52,215 nt of DNA from SFLA01 sp964485815 (GCA_964485815.1 CAZAJX010000011.1:1-52215); one strand, 5' to 3'; counted from the stretch's first letter, positions 1 through 9,569 are shown. Notes: generated by a model from the letters alone, not told the origin. A program made the numbers and translations.

Positions 1-3
1 CAC

Positions 4-43
4 AAAAAAACAAAGTCTATCTCTTGCTTGAAATAGACTTTGT
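4..43 (-). terminator. Intrinsic terminator of the discoidin-like gene
   Basis: An 11-bp perfect stem (10-20 pairs with 33-43) is followed on the minus strand by seven T (the A-run at 4-10). It lies about 57 bases past the stop of the minus-strand gene at 100-918, so it should end that operon. Confidence 0.85.
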
Positions 44-53
44 CAGTAATCTG

Positions 54-77
54 AACCGAGCTGACGCTCGGTTTTTT
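54..77 (+). terminator. Intrinsic terminator of a plus-strand gene left of the window
   Basis: An 8-bp stem (54-61 with 66-73, loop TGAC) runs into TTTTTT at 72-77 on the plus strand. It suggests that a plus-strand gene ends just outside the window and converges on the minus-strand operon. Confidence 0.7.
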
Positions 78-99
78 AATTACTGTTTTTTAGTTCTGT

Positions 100-918
100 T
101 TATTTCTTTTTCTTGGCAACGACTGCGATTACAGCTACGATAACTACCAAAGCTACAACGCCGAGGACTACCCACAGCACGGTATTGCTGCCTTCGGGTG
201 CTTCTTCGTTTGCGGATGTATCTGCAGGAACAGACTCATCTGCAGGCTTGGATTCGTCTGCGGGCTTAGACTCTTCCGCAGGAACGGACTCATCTGTGGG
301 AGCGGACTCATCTGTGGGAGTGGATTCATCGGGCGTTTCGGTTACGAGCTGGTCAGCGTCTGTTCCGGTGCCGTCAGGAGTGCCGTAAACAGCAACTTCG
401 GAAACGAACATAAATACGCCGTCGCTGTCCTTAATGAATTCATACTTAACGTACTGAGCGTTTACGGGAGTATCAAGCTCAAGAACTGCCCAATCAATAG
501 TTTCTGCACCGAAGGTAAGATCGCCGAGATAAGCGTAGTTTTCGCCGTCAACGGAAGCATACGCCTTTATTGCGGCAGGAGTGGCGATGCCGGATTCACC
601 CTTTGCATCCCAGATGTGAGCTTCGATAGAATCGATAGCGTTTTTCTTTTCACCGAAATCTACGGTTATAACGCCGGTCATACCGTCATAGTTGTTATTG
701 GCGTTATCGGCATTATTATAAAAGCCTGCCCAAAGGTTGTTATAAGAACTGGTACCGATCTGACCGTCGGCAAGGTCGCCGTTGTACTGATCTGTATACG
801 CGGGACCGTCCACTGTGGAGCCGGTTACATAGTTGGTTTCGCCCTTTGCGAAAGCGGTAAGGGAGAATGCTGTTAATACCATTACGAGAACGAGTATTAC
901 GGATAAAGCTTTTTTCAT
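100..918 (-). CDS. Secreted discoidin-like protein with membrane anchor
   Basis: A 272-residue surface protein. Residues 1-24 form a signal peptide with a probable cut after AFA. Residues 25-181 form one F5/8C (discoidin)-like beta domain. A Pro/Asp/Glu/Ser linker (about 185-243) repeats PADES/PTDES-type units. Residues 247-268 are a transmembrane helix followed by KKKK. No LPxTG motif is present, so it is probably held by the helix itself. The domain resembles the two discoidin-like domains of the protein at 2793-5114 (shared YVK-F and FVSE-AV ending), which suggests carbohydrate or wall binding. The start has AAAGGAG eight bases upstream. It lies 40 bases after the Na/Pi transporter gene and is probably co-transcribed with it. 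The exact ligand is unknown. Confidence 0.8.
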   Translation of the reverse strand: MKKALSVILVLVMVLTAFSLTAFAKGETNYVTGSTVDGPAYTDQYNGDLADGQIGTSSYNNLWAGFYNNADNANNNYDGMTGVITVDFGEKKNAIDSIEAHIWDAKGESGIATPAAIKAYASVDGENYAYLGDLTFGAETIDWAVLELDTPVNAQYVKYEFIKDSDGVFMFVSEVAVYGTPDGTGTDADQLVTETPDESTPTDESAPTDESVPAEESKPADESKPADESVPADTSANEEAPEGSNTVLWVVLGVVALVVIVAVIAVVAKKKK

Positions 919-958
919 GATTTTTCTCCTTTAATTGTTTTATTAAAATCACCGGAGT

Positions 959-2758
959 TTATTTACCCGATGTGATCTCCAACAGGGGTTCCATATACTG
1001 CTGATGTCTGCGGTTAAGTTCTTCGGAATATTCCCGCTTTGCGCCTTTGTGAAGCTCACGGAGATACTGGTGGTGATTGGACATTATCTCTGCGTTTTCA
1101 CGGGCGAGAAGCAGGAGAGCGATAGAAGAACACTGGTCTGCCGCACGCTCGAGATAGGTTAAGGTTTCAACGAAAACAATTCCCGAGGACACGAGGCAGG
1201 TGCCTTCCTTAAGACGCTCGATATGTCTGTCTTTAAGAAGTGCGATCATATCGTCTATGGTTTCTTCAAGAGGCTCTACCTTTTCCGCTACAGAAAGATC
1301 GCCGGTTTCAACAGCGCTTACGGTGAGCTCAACGATCTCCTGAACTGCAGAGCACATAAGCTCAAGCTCTTTCTTTGCGCCGGAGGAAAATACGGTTCCT
1401 TCCCGCTTCATTTCTTCCGCAAATTCGAGAATATCCGTAGCATAGTCGCCTATACGCTCGAAGTTGGTGTTGGTCTGCATAAGACGGTTTATTGCCCGTG
1501 TCTGTGCGCCGGACTTCGCGTGCTTGGAAAGACGCACGAGGAAGTTATCGCAATTATCGGTAAATCCATCGATACGGTCCTCTCTGGCGCGGATCTTTTC
1601 CCCATCCTCTTCGGAATATTTGCTGAACATTTCAAAAGAAAGCGTAAGGTTGTCCGCAGCGGTTCTTCCCATTTCCGCAATCGCTTTTTCTGCTTCGGCA
1701 ACAGCGATATCGGGAGAGATGAACAGTTTTTCATCAAGTACACGGAAGGGCTTTACGAAATCCTTTTTGGGATCGTCTTTTACTATTATCGTACTCAGCT
1801 TTACAAGCAAGCCTGCAAAGGGCAACAGTACGATTGCGGTTGTAAGATTAAATATAGTCTGGAAGTTTGCGATAACGCCGCTGTCCGAAACGGAATTCCA
1901 AAGTTCGGGCCAGACGCCGCAAGCACGCAATATGGTTATAACAGCCATAAACAGAATGGTACCGATAACGTTGAAAACGATGTGGATTATGCCGGTACGC
2001 TTTGCATCCTTATTACTACCGATAGAGCATACCATTGCGGTAGTAACGCAGGTACCGATATTGATACCCATAATCATAGGATAAATCAAAGAGAAGGTAA
2101 GAGTTCCCGTGGATGAAAGCGCCTGCAGAATACCTACGGTTGCAGAGGAGGACTGAATGATAACGGTGATGACCAAGCCCACGATTATGCTGAGTATGGG
2201 AATATCGGTAACCTTGGTGATAATATCAACAAAGAACTGTGACTCCTCCAACCCTTCCACAGCGCCTGTCATATTCAAAAGACCGATAAACAGTACGCCG
2301 AAGCCCGCGAATATCTCGCCGGAGTTTTTAAACTTACTGGATTTGGTAAACATTATAAGAACGATGCCCACAACGAGAGCAACGGGAGCAAGAGTTTCAG
2401 GCTTGAATATTTTAAGCATTATATTTCCGCCGGAATCAATATCCATAAGTCTGATAAGCTGGGCAGTAACGGTAGTGCCTACGTTTGCGCCCATTACGAT
2501 GCCCGCCGCCTGCTTAAGGTTAAGTATGCCTGCGGAAATAAGGCCTACGGTAAGCACGATGGTTGCGGTGGATGACTGGATAACAGCCGTTACCACAGCA
2601 CCCGTAAGAAAGCCCAAAAACACGTTGTGCGTAAGCTTTCCCAGTACGGTCTTCAAAGCGCTGCCCGTGGATTTTTTAAGACCTGCGCTCATTATCTCCA
2701 TACCGTAGAGAAACATCGCCAGACCGCCCAACAAAGAAATGAAATCAAATACGTCCAT
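959..2758 (-). CDS. Na+/phosphate cotransporter with PhoU-like domain
   Basis: A 599-residue protein of the NptA/YjbB (Na_Pi_cotrans, PF02690) type. The N-terminal half is membrane-embedded and holds two inverted repeats marked by QSSTAT (61-66) and QSSSAT (202-207), the substrate-site signature of the family. The GANVGTT motif after the first repeat is also present. Residues about 355-565 are soluble and helical, like PhoU, and probably sense or regulate flux. The role is sodium-driven uptake or export of inorganic phosphate at the cytoplasmic membrane. It lies 34 bases after the DUF4855 protein gene and 40 before the discoidin-like gene. A truncated paralogue lies at 49138-49467. Confidence 0.92.
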   Translation of the reverse strand: MDVFDFISLLGGLAMFLYGMEIMSAGLKKSTGSALKTVLGKLTHNVFLGFLTGAVVTAVIQSSTATIVLTVGLISAGILNLKQAAGIVMGANVGTTVTAQLIRLMDIDSGGNIMLKIFKPETLAPVALVVGIVLIMFTKSSKFKNSGEIFAGFGVLFIGLLNMTGAVEGLEESQFFVDIITKVTDIPILSIIVGLVITVIIQSSSATVGILQALSSTGTLTFSLIYPMIMGINIGTCVTTAMVCSIGSNKDAKRTGIIHIVFNVIGTILFMAVITILRACGVWPELWNSVSDSGVIANFQTIFNLTTAIVLLPFAGLLVKLSTIIVKDDPKKDFVKPFRVLDEKLFISPDIAVAEAEKAIAEMGRTAADNLTLSFEMFSKYSEEDGEKIRAREDRIDGFTDNCDNFLVRLSKHAKSGAQTRAINRLMQTNTNFERIGDYATDILEFAEEMKREGTVFSSGAKKELELMCSAVQEIVELTVSAVETGDLSVAEKVEPLEETIDDMIALLKDRHIERLKEGTCLVSSGIVFVETLTYLERAADQCSSIALLLLARENAEIMSNHHQYLRELHKGAKREYSEELNRRHQQYMEPLLEITSGK

Positions 2759-2792
2759 AAATTACCTTCCTGTTTTAACCCTTTGAAAATAA

Positions 2793-5114
2793 CTAATTTA
2801 TAATAAAATCCTTGATTGCGGAAATATCGTAAGAAGTGATTTTTCCGTCCCCGTCAACATCTGCGGCGGAAAAGGCTGTATCCGACACCTTTAGCGTACC
2901 CGAAACGATACGAAGTGCGGAAAGATAATCCGCTATTTCATATCTGCCCGAAAGATTTACATCTCCGGGGATAAAATCATCTTTTTCAGGTTGCTGTTCT
3001 TTTGAAATTCCGATAGCGAATTCCGAAACGAAGGTGTGAACCGTTCCGCCCGGCAAGAATTCGGCTTTGACGTATCTTCCCGTATAGGGGAGATCGCTTA
3101 ACATCATTCCGTAGGCATATCCGTCCTTCCCCAGCAGGACCGCAACTGTGCCGATCTCTGTGAAATTGACACCGTCCGATGATACGGAATATGTAACCGT
3201 TCCCGGCATTTTTATTCCGCTGGAGAGATCGTGTCCGAACTGCATTGCAAAATACGAAAGGTCTTTTCGTTCGGTTCCAAGATCCACCGTAACGAAAAAC
3301 TTTTTGCCCTCTTCAAGCATGGAAGAATGCATATCGTGCCATTCCGTGCCCAAAGAGGAGGTGGCAAGAATACCGTCGGTAAGTTCTTTGCCGTTAATTT
3401 TCATATAAGGAGCATCCCACTCCGCTGTATTGGTATACGGGGTGAAGGCTTGGTATTTACAGCCTGTGGAGATTATATCGTACCCCTCTCCCCAATTATA
3501 ATCCACCATTTTACAACCCACCGCAAGTTCCGAAACAAAGACGAAGGACCTGGATGAAGTAGGAAACACCGCTTTGACGTATCGGGCGGAAAACGTGCCG
3601 TTATAATTGACGGACGCACTTCCGATAGGGGGCTTTGAAGGCTTGATAGTATCTAAAAGAGTGAAATTTATTCCGTCGTTGGAAACGTAGAGCTCCACCG
3701 ATTCGGGCAAGCCGATAGATGCGCCTTGATCTTCACGGAACTCAAGATATATCTTTTTAAGGTCCGTATATACGCTTCCCAGATCCACCGTTATTTGATG
3801 CTTTCCGTCAGACTCGGTGGTGCCGCGGTGAAAAGCGTGCCATTCGGTTCCGTACTCGGTAGATGCATACTCGCCGTCAGTAAGCTCCTTGCCGCTTACG
3901 TTGGCATATCCGCTTGAAGAATTGGTATAAGCCTTGGTTGCTGTATAAGAGCATCCCAGAGAAACGATATTATAATCCTCAAGATCGTTTGCAAAAGCGA
4001 GATATTTATCCGAAATATCGGAATTTTTCAACGTACCTTTTGCGTATTTATATGTAAGATCATAAATAAGACGCACTTCGGGAATATCGGACTTAAAGCA
4101 TTCGTAATAAAACCTTACGTCCTGATAATACATTTTTACCGCATCCATTGCGCCGTTGGCGGCAAAATCCTTAAGATAAGTGAGGTATCGGTTGTAATAA
4201 TCCGCCGAAGTCAGTACCTTTGCGCTTATTTCCACTTCGTTGCACATATCGTACTGTCTCGCATAGTCTACCGCGTTTTCCACACGGTTGGACTCCGCGT
4301 TCGAATTAAACATATAATTGGGCTGCAAGCAGGCTATATCAAGCCCGTATTCCTTCCATTTGTTCCAGCCCTGCGCCATATAATAAGGTATCCATACCGA
4401 TTTATAGCCACGTTGTCTGATATAATCGGTGGCAGCGGTAAGAAGTGTCTTTTCCGTACTGCTTGTGGTATTTATAAATTCCTCAAACCAATAAAAGCCG
4501 TACAGCTCAAGGTTTTCGTAATTACCGCTTTCAAACAGCTTTATATAATTATCCACCTGCCATTTGCAGATGGCGATGCGGTCCTCGGTTTTGGAGAAAT
4601 CGTATTTTCTGCCGCCGATGGAGCCGAAGTTTGTTTGTCCCTCCGTAGGATAAATAAGGGTGAAAAACACCTTTGCCTTGTAATCATTTTTGCCAAGACC
4701 TTTTTTCACCTCGCCTACGGCGGTATTCAGCGCATCAAGATTATATCCGTCCGTAAAAATATCGTTTACATACGCCTGCCAATCCGATGCAATGGCGGGA
4801 TTTTTGCTTAAATACATAGTGCCGCCGGAAGGTCCGGTGGAAACGCAGGGAAGCAGCAAGAATGCATCGTAAAACGTGTCCTTCAGCTTGCCGTCAGTCC
4901 CGTAATAGCCCGCATAAGGAAGCAGTGTTTCGACTGTATGTCTGCCCGAAACTGCGCCCTGATTTGCAAAGGTATACATAAGCATAACGTTTTCTATACC
5001 GCCGAACTCGGAAGGCGTAACAAGTCCTTCCGCCGACACATCAGAAACGGGTAAATATGAAAACGAGGCAAAAACGAAAAATAATGAAAGTAATAAACAA
5101 ATATATTTTTTCAA
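2793..5114 (-). CDS. Secreted DUF4855/discoidin/dockerin-like protein
   Basis: About 773 residues from a TTG start at 5114, chosen because GGGAG lies eight bases upstream and a signal peptide follows at once. An in-frame ATG at 5153 would overlap the promoter. After the signal peptide comes a DUF4855-like, probably TIM-barrel, domain of about 330 residues (FYWFEEF, WIPYY and LQPNYMFN blocks). Two discoidin-like domains of about 150 residues each follow, then a dockerin-type C-terminus with two Ca-binding loops (GDVNLSGRYEIADY and DVDGDGKITSYD). It is probably an extracellular glycan-active or glycan-binding protein; DUF4855 has no firmly known reaction that I can cite. It leads the operon with the Na/Pi transporter. 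The partner cohesin is not in this window. Confidence 0.8.
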   Translation of the reverse strand: MKKYICLLLSLFFVFASFSYLPVSDVSAEGLVTPSEFGGIENVMLMYTFANQGAVSGRHTVETLLPYAGYYGTDGKLKDTFYDAFLLLPCVSTGPSGGTMYLSKNPAIASDWQAYVNDIFTDGYNLDALNTAVGEVKKGLGKNDYKAKVFFTLIYPTEGQTNFGSIGGRKYDFSKTEDRIAICKWQVDNYIKLFESGNYENLELYGFYWFEEFINTTSSTEKTLLTAATDYIRQRGYKSVWIPYYMAQGWNKWKEYGLDIACLQPNYMFNSNAESNRVENAVDYARQYDMCNEVEISAKVLTSADYYNRYLTYLKDFAANGAMDAVKMYYQDVRFYYECFKSDIPEVRLIYDLTYKYAKGTLKNSDISDKYLAFANDLEDYNIVSLGCSYTATKAYTNSSSGYANVSGKELTDGEYASTEYGTEWHAFHRGTTESDGKHQITVDLGSVYTDLKKIYLEFREDQGASIGLPESVELYVSNDGINFTLLDTIKPSKPPIGSASVNYNGTFSARYVKAVFPTSSRSFVFVSELAVGCKMVDYNWGEGYDIISTGCKYQAFTPYTNTAEWDAPYMKINGKELTDGILATSSLGTEWHDMHSSMLEEGKKFFVTVDLGTERKDLSYFAMQFGHDLSSGIKMPGTVTYSVSSDGVNFTEIGTVAVLLGKDGYAYGMMLSDLPYTGRYVKAEFLPGGTVHTFVSEFAIGISKEQQPEKDDFIPGDVNLSGRYEIADYLSALRIVSGTLKVSDTAFSAADVDGDGKITSYDISAIKDFIIN

Positions 5115-5141
5115 TTGTAACACTCCCACTCTTATAAAATA

Positions 5142-5170
5142 ATGATAACACATAAGGTTTGATATTGCAA
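5142..5170 (-). promoter_or_regulatory. Sigma-A promoter of the DUF4855 operon
   Basis: On the minus strand TTGCAA (5165-5170) and TATCAT (5142-5147) are 17 bases apart, about 28 bases before the TTG start at 5114. It overlaps the divergent plus-strand promoter. Confidence 0.55.
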
Positions 5171-5188
5171 TACCGAAAAATTTATGAT
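5159..5188 (+). promoter_or_regulatory. Sigma-A promoter of the lipid kinase-lepA-hemW operon
   Basis: TTGATA (5159-5164) and TATGAT (5183-5188) are 18 bases apart and face the lipid kinase gene at 5220. The -35 region is shared with the divergent promoter, so the two transcription starts may compete. Confidence 0.55.
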
Positions 5189-5219
5189 AAAATAATGTAT
5201 TCTATGGAGGTAGCATAAA

Positions 5220-6143
5220 ATGTTCAGAAAGGCTTTGCTTGTAGTTAATTTTCATTCCGGAACGGGAAAAGCAAGAACCGTTCTTGCCGAGGTTATTGAA
5301 ACTTTAGCCAAATTCAATATAATATCTACGGTTTACGTTACGAGAAACAAAGCCGATACCGTTTCTATGGCCGAAAAAGCAACCGAATGTTACGATATGG
5401 TAATTGCTATCGGCGGTGACGGAACTTTATCCGAAATAGTAAACGGTGTAATGCGGGCAGAAAAGAATATTCCCGTGGGATACATTCCTACCGGAAGCAC
5501 CAACGATACAGCAAGATCGCTGGGTATCACCACCAACCCCAAAGCGGGTGCGGAGGCTATTGCTACGCTGGCTCCTCAAAAATACGATATCGGAATGTTT
5601 AACCAAAAATATTTCGTATATATTGCCGCAACGGGCGCATTCACGAAGGTTTCCTACGCCACGAGCCAATCTATGAAAAACGCATTGGGACATCTGGCGT
5701 ACGTTCTTGAAGGTATAAAATCCGTATCCGATATTTCGAAAATGCGTATTACCGGTTCTACAGACAGGGGCAGCTTTGACGGCGAGTATCTGTTTTGCTC
5801 CATCTCCAATTCCACCAGCGTGGGAGGAATTATTCAGCTTGACCCCGGTTCCGTGTTTTTCAATGACGGACGGTGTGAGCTGTGCCTCATATCCGCGCCC
5901 CAGAACGGTCAGGATCTGATGCAGCTCGTCGGCGATATAATGCAATCCAATTTTGAAAACAAGCTTATCAGCATAAAGCAGATATCAAAAGCCGAGCTTA
6001 CCATCCCCTCCGGCGCAAGCTGGACCTTGGACGGCGAGGACGGCGGAAAGATTACCACGGTATCCTTTGAGGTACCCAAGAAAAAGCTTTTGCTGCTTTC
6101 GGGAAGTAAAAAAATAACAGGCGGACAAAATAACTATGTATGA
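5220..6143 (+). CDS. YegS/DgkB-type lipid kinase
   Basis: A 307-residue member of the diacylglycerol kinase catalytic family (PF00781). The nucleotide-binding GGDGT is at residues 65-69, followed by the PTGSTND block at about 90. The C-terminal beta-sandwich ends with the DGE motif (LDGEDGG). Members phosphorylate diacylglycerol or related lipids with ATP at the inner face of the membrane, feeding phospholipid recycling. The exact lipid cannot be read from sequence. GGAGG lies nine bases before the ATG. It overlaps lepA by eight bases, so translation is probably coupled. The length is normal for the family. Confidence 0.88.
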   Translation: MFRKALLVVNFHSGTGKARTVLAEVIETLAKFNIISTVYVTRNKADTVSMAEKATECYDMVIAIGGDGTLSEIVNGVMRAEKNIPVGYIPTGSTNDTARSLGITTNPKAGAEAIATLAPQKYDIGMFNQKYFVYIAATGAFTKVSYATSQSMKNALGHLAYVLEGIKSVSDISKMRITGSTDRGSFDGEYLFCSISNSTSVGGIIQLDPGSVFFNDGRCELCLISAPQNGQDLMQLVGDIMQSNFENKLISIKQISKAELTIPSGASWTLDGEDGGKITTVSFEVPKKKLLLLSGSKKITGGQNNYV

Positions 6144-7944
6144 TATTAACAAGATAAGAAACTTTTCCATAGTCGCTCATATCGATCACGGAAAAAGCAC
6201 ACTGGCAGACCGTTTGCTTGAGCACACCCGCGCGGTTTCCGCCCGTGAGGTAGGCGAACAAATGCTGGACAATATGGATCTGGAAAAGGAAAGAGGCATT
6301 ACCATAAAAGCCCGCGCCGTTCAGTTTGATTATCACGCTGATGACGGTAACACCTATTCTATGAACCTTATTGATACTCCGGGCCACGTTGACTTTACCT
6401 ATGAGGTTTCCCGTTCGCTCAAGGCGTGCGAGGGCGCAATACTCATAGTTGATGCCACCCAGGGAATTCAGGCGCAGACGCTGGCAAACGCATATCTCGC
6501 TATTGACAACGATCTGGAGATAGTTCCCGTTATAAACAAGATCGACCTGCCCTCTGCGGATATTCAGGGTGCAAAGGACGAATTGGAAGAGATTATCGGT
6601 ATTCCCGCAGATAACGCTCCCGAAATAAGCGCGAAAATGGGAATTAATATAAAAGACGTGCTTGAGCGTGTGGTTGCGGACGTACCTGCGCCCGTAGGAG
6701 ATGTTGACGCTCCCCTGAAAGCGCTTATATTCGATTCTTTCTATGATTCCTACAAGGGCGTTATTGTATATTTCCGAGTAAACGAAGGAAGCATCGGTGT
6801 AGGCGACAAGGTAAAAATGTTCCACACCGGCGCAGTTTTTGAGCTTGTGGAGGTCGGCACTATGTCTGCCTTCTCCCTTGAGCCCAGAGATCGTCTTTAC
6901 GCAGGCGAGGTAGGTTATCTTACCGCCAGCATAAAGAATATTGCGGACACAAAAGTGGGCGATACCATCGTTTCCGCAGATGATCCCGCCCCCTCTCCCC
7001 TGCCCGGATTCAAAAAAGCAATGCCTATGGTTTTTGCAGGTATTTACCCCGCAGACGGCGCGAAATACGGCGATTTGAAGGACGCTATCGAAAAGCTTCA
7101 GCTAAACGACGCATCCTTCGTATTTGAGCCCGAAACATCGGTTGCTTTGGGATTTGGATTCAGATGCGGTTTCTTAGGTCTTTTGCATATGGACGTTATC
7201 GAAGAAAGACTGGAAAGAGAATTCAACCTCGATCTTATTACCACCGCACCCAGCGTTATATACGAGATAACCCTTAAGAACGGTCAGGTAGTAATGATCG
7301 ACAACCCCACCAACTACCCTGCTCCCGAGGAGATAGAATCCACCCGTGAGCCTATCGTAAAGGCATCCATAATCACCCCGCCCGAATACGTGGGCGCGGT
7401 AATGGAACTGTGTCAGGACAGACGCGGTACCTTTATAGATATGAAATATATCCATACGGACCGCGCGGAGCTTCACTACGATATGCCTCTTAACGAGATC
7501 GTTTACGATTTCTTCGATTCCCTCAAATCCCGCACGAGAGGATACGCATCTTTGGATTACGAGCCCAACGGCTACCAGACCTCAAAGCTGGTTAAGCTGG
7601 ATATTCTGCTTAACGGCGACGTAATAGATGCTTTGTCCTTTATCGTACACGCGGACAAGGCGTATGCGAGAGCGAGAAAAATATGCGAAAAACTGAAGGA
7701 CCATATACCCCGTCAGTTGTTTGAGATACCCGTTCAGGCGGCTATCGGCGGAAAGATAATCGCCCGCGAAACCGTAAAGGCAATGCGAAAGGACGTACTT
7801 GCCAAGTGCTACGGCGGCGATATTACCAGAAAGAAAAAACTGCTTGAAAAGCAAAAGGAAGGCAAAAAGCGTATGCGCACCTTCGGTACCGTAGAAGTAC
7901 CTCAGGAAGCGTTTATGGCTGTGCTTAAATTGGACGATGAGTAG
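6136..7944 (+). CDS. lepA: Elongation factor 4 (LepA)
   Basis: A 602-residue translational GTPase of normal family length. G1 is AHIDHGKST (residues 14-22), G3 is DTPGHVDF (about 80-87) and G4 is NKID (about 134-137). The C-terminal domain specific to LepA ends in the basic KRMRTFGTVEVPQEAF segment. EF4 acts on the ribosome, affecting translocation state and initiation or assembly under stress. It overlaps the lipid kinase upstream and hemW downstream by eight bases each, giving a coupled trio. lepA-hemW adjacency is common in Bacillota. The hrcA-grpE-dnaK genes that often follow are not here. Confidence 0.98.
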   Translation: MYDINKIRNFSIVAHIDHGKSTLADRLLEHTRAVSAREVGEQMLDNMDLEKERGITIKARAVQFDYHADDGNTYSMNLIDTPGHVDFTYEVSRSLKACEGAILIVDATQGIQAQTLANAYLAIDNDLEIVPVINKIDLPSADIQGAKDELEEIIGIPADNAPEISAKMGINIKDVLERVVADVPAPVGDVDAPLKALIFDSFYDSYKGVIVYFRVNEGSIGVGDKVKMFHTGAVFELVEVGTMSAFSLEPRDRLYAGEVGYLTASIKNIADTKVGDTIVSADDPAPSPLPGFKKAMPMVFAGIYPADGAKYGDLKDAIEKLQLNDASFVFEPETSVALGFGFRCGFLGLLHMDVIEERLEREFNLDLITTAPSVIYEITLKNGQVVMIDNPTNYPAPEEIESTREPIVKASIITPPEYVGAVMELCQDRRGTFIDMKYIHTDRAELHYDMPLNEIVYDFFDSLKSRTRGYASLDYEPNGYQTSKLVKLDILLNGDVIDALSFIVHADKAYARARKICEKLKDHIPRQLFEIPVQAAIGGKIIARETVKAMRKDVLAKCYGGDITRKKKLLEKQKEGKKRMRTFGTVEVPQEAFMAVLKLDDE

Positions 7945-8968
7945 TATTTACGTTCATATTCCCTTTTGCCTTAACAAATGTCCTTACTGTGCCTTCGTTT
8001 CCGGCGACAGATTCGATGATGACGAGCTGGATTTCGAATACCAGAGAGCAAAGACGGATATGCTATATGCATCCCATCTGCGTCCCGCGGCTGAAACGGT
8101 GTATTTCGGCGGCGGAACTCCCCCTGTGATCGGCATAAGCAGGCTTACGGGGCTTATTCAGTATGCCCGTGAGGTTTTTCAAATTCCGGATGGCGCAGAA
8201 ATAACCTGCGAAGTCAACCCGAAAACTGTAAATTACGAGTTTTTGAAGCAAATGAGGGAAGCGGGCTTTAACCGCCTTTCTATTGGAGTTCAATCCCTGA
8301 ATAACGAATCCCTGAAGGTATTGGGACGTATTCACGATGCCGAGGACGCCGTAAAGGTGTTTAAGGAGGGCAGAAAAGCGGGATTTGACAACATTTCCTG
8401 CGACCTTATGTTCGCTTTACCGAACCAGACACCCGAGATGGTTGAAGCGGACGTGCGGAAAATGCTTGAATTACAGCCCGACCATATATCCTTGTATCCC
8501 CTATCCATTGAACACGGCACCTTTTTCTATGCGAATAACGTACAAAAGGCAGACGAAAATACCGAATATGCCATGTACAAGCTTATATGCCATATGCTGA
8601 AGGAAGCGGGGTACATTCATTACGAGGTGTCTAACTACTGTCTTCCCGGAAAGGAATCCCGCCACAATATTAATTATTGGAAGGGCGGCGAATATATCGG
8701 TTGCGGACACGGAAGCCATAGCTATGCCGCGGGCTACCGATTCAATTACACGGGATATATGGAGCAAATAACCGAAGAGGACGCGGCGGAAGAAAAAATA
8801 ATGCTGGGACTTCGTCTTGCAGAAGGTATTGAAGCGGACGAAGGAATGGCAAGCAAGATTAAAAAGTATATTGACGCAGGATATGCGAAATACGAAAACG
8901 GAAAGCTGAAACTAACGGAAGACGGATTCTGGATATCCAATGCAATTATAGGCGATATACTTGCTTGA
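7937..8968 (+). CDS. hemW: Radical SAM heme chaperone HemW
   Basis: A 343-residue radical SAM protein. The cluster motif CLNKCPYC gives Cys 11, 15 and 18 in CxxxCxxC spacing. YFGGGTP follows, and the C-terminal HemN-type domain contains SRHNINYWKGGEYIGCGHG. The family was long called oxygen-independent coproporphyrinogen oxidase-like, but HemW proteins are heme-binding chaperones rather than true HemN enzymes. Its position after lepA supports HemW over HemN. It overlaps lepA by eight bases. A gtrA-like gene follows after 172 bases. Confidence 0.93.
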   Translation: MSSIYVHIPFCLNKCPYCAFVSGDRFDDDELDFEYQRAKTDMLYASHLRPAAETVYFGGGTPPVIGISRLTGLIQYAREVFQIPDGAEITCEVNPKTVNYEFLKQMREAGFNRLSIGVQSLNNESLKVLGRIHDAEDAVKVFKEGRKAGFDNISCDLMFALPNQTPEMVEADVRKMLELQPDHISLYPLSIEHGTFFYANNVQKADENTEYAMYKLICHMLKEAGYIHYEVSNYCLPGKESRHNINYWKGGEYIGCGHGSHSYAAGYRFNYTGYMEQITEEDAAEEKIMLGLRLAEGIEADEGMASKIKKYIDAGYAKYENGKLKLTEDGFWISNAIIGDILA

Positions 8969-9066
8969 CAGCGCTTTGCACAATCGGTATACCCCGTTTT
9001 TGTGCAGGGTGCAATAAAAAGTTGGGACAAAATTGAGATGAAATTCGGAAAAGTGTGTGCTATAAT
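8965..9066 (+). promoter_or_regulatory. Candidate promoters for gtrA
   Basis: Two candidates occur in the hemW-gtrA gap. One is TTGACA (8965-8970, overlapping the hemW stop) 17 bases from TATACC (8988-8993). The other is an extended -10, TGCTATAAT, ending at 9066 without a clear -35. The second leaves a leader of about 70 bases before the ATG at 9141. Confidence 0.5.
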
Positions 9067-9140
9067 GATTTCGTGAGGTTAAGAACCCGCGGTGCTTTCC
9101 GAATGAGATGCCTTCGGGCAACAGACGGAGAAATTAAAAA

Positions 9141-9569
9141 ATGAAAAAGATATTCAATTTGCTGTTTTGCACCGAAAAAGGAAAATACCTTGTGGTGGGC
9201 GGTTTAACGACGTTGGTATCCATTGTTGCGTTCTGGGTAGCGTTTTACCTTTTGGATTTAAACGACACGGTGTCGACTATTGTAAAAAACGTTGCCGGAA
9301 TCGCATTTGCATACATTCCCAACCGCATATGGGTGTTTGACAGCAAAAACAAAACGGCGGCGGCGGTTTCCAAAGAAAGCGTGCTGTTCTTTGTTACCCG
9401 CATAGCGGTGATGCTGCTGGATATGGTCTTTATGGCATTTTTACCCGCACTGCTTGCATTCCTCCCCTATTCTTCTATGATCGCTACGGTGATCTCATCT
9501 GTTTTGTGCCTTATTATCAATTACATCGCCAGCAAAATTTACATCTTTACCAGCAAGGAGAAAAAATGA
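9141..9569 (+). CDS. GtrA-like polyprenyl-linked sugar flippase
   Basis: A 142-residue integral membrane protein with four hydrophobic helices and the family's NRIWVF block after the second helix (PF04138). GtrA proteins are thought to move undecaprenyl-phosphate sugars across the membrane for wall or surface-glycan decoration. GGAG lies ten bases before the ATG. Its stop overlaps the start of the small terminase gene (ATGA). Phages such as P22 carry gtrA, but this copy more likely belongs to the host: a terminator-like hairpin follows its stop by about 30 bases. No glycosyltransferase partner lies nearby. Confidence 0.82.
   Translation: MKKIFNLLFCTEKGKYLVVGGLTTLVSIVAFWVAFYLLDLNDTVSTIVKNVAGIAFAYIPNRIWVFDSKNKTAAAVSKESVLFFVTRIAVMLLDMVFMAFLPALLAFLPYSSMIATVISSVLCLIINYIASKIYIFTSKEKK

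Noticed and set aside
9141..9569. gtrA as part of the phage cassette
   Set aside because: Although it overlaps terS, its own terminator-like hairpin and upstream promoters suggest a host gene. The doubt is kept in the entry.
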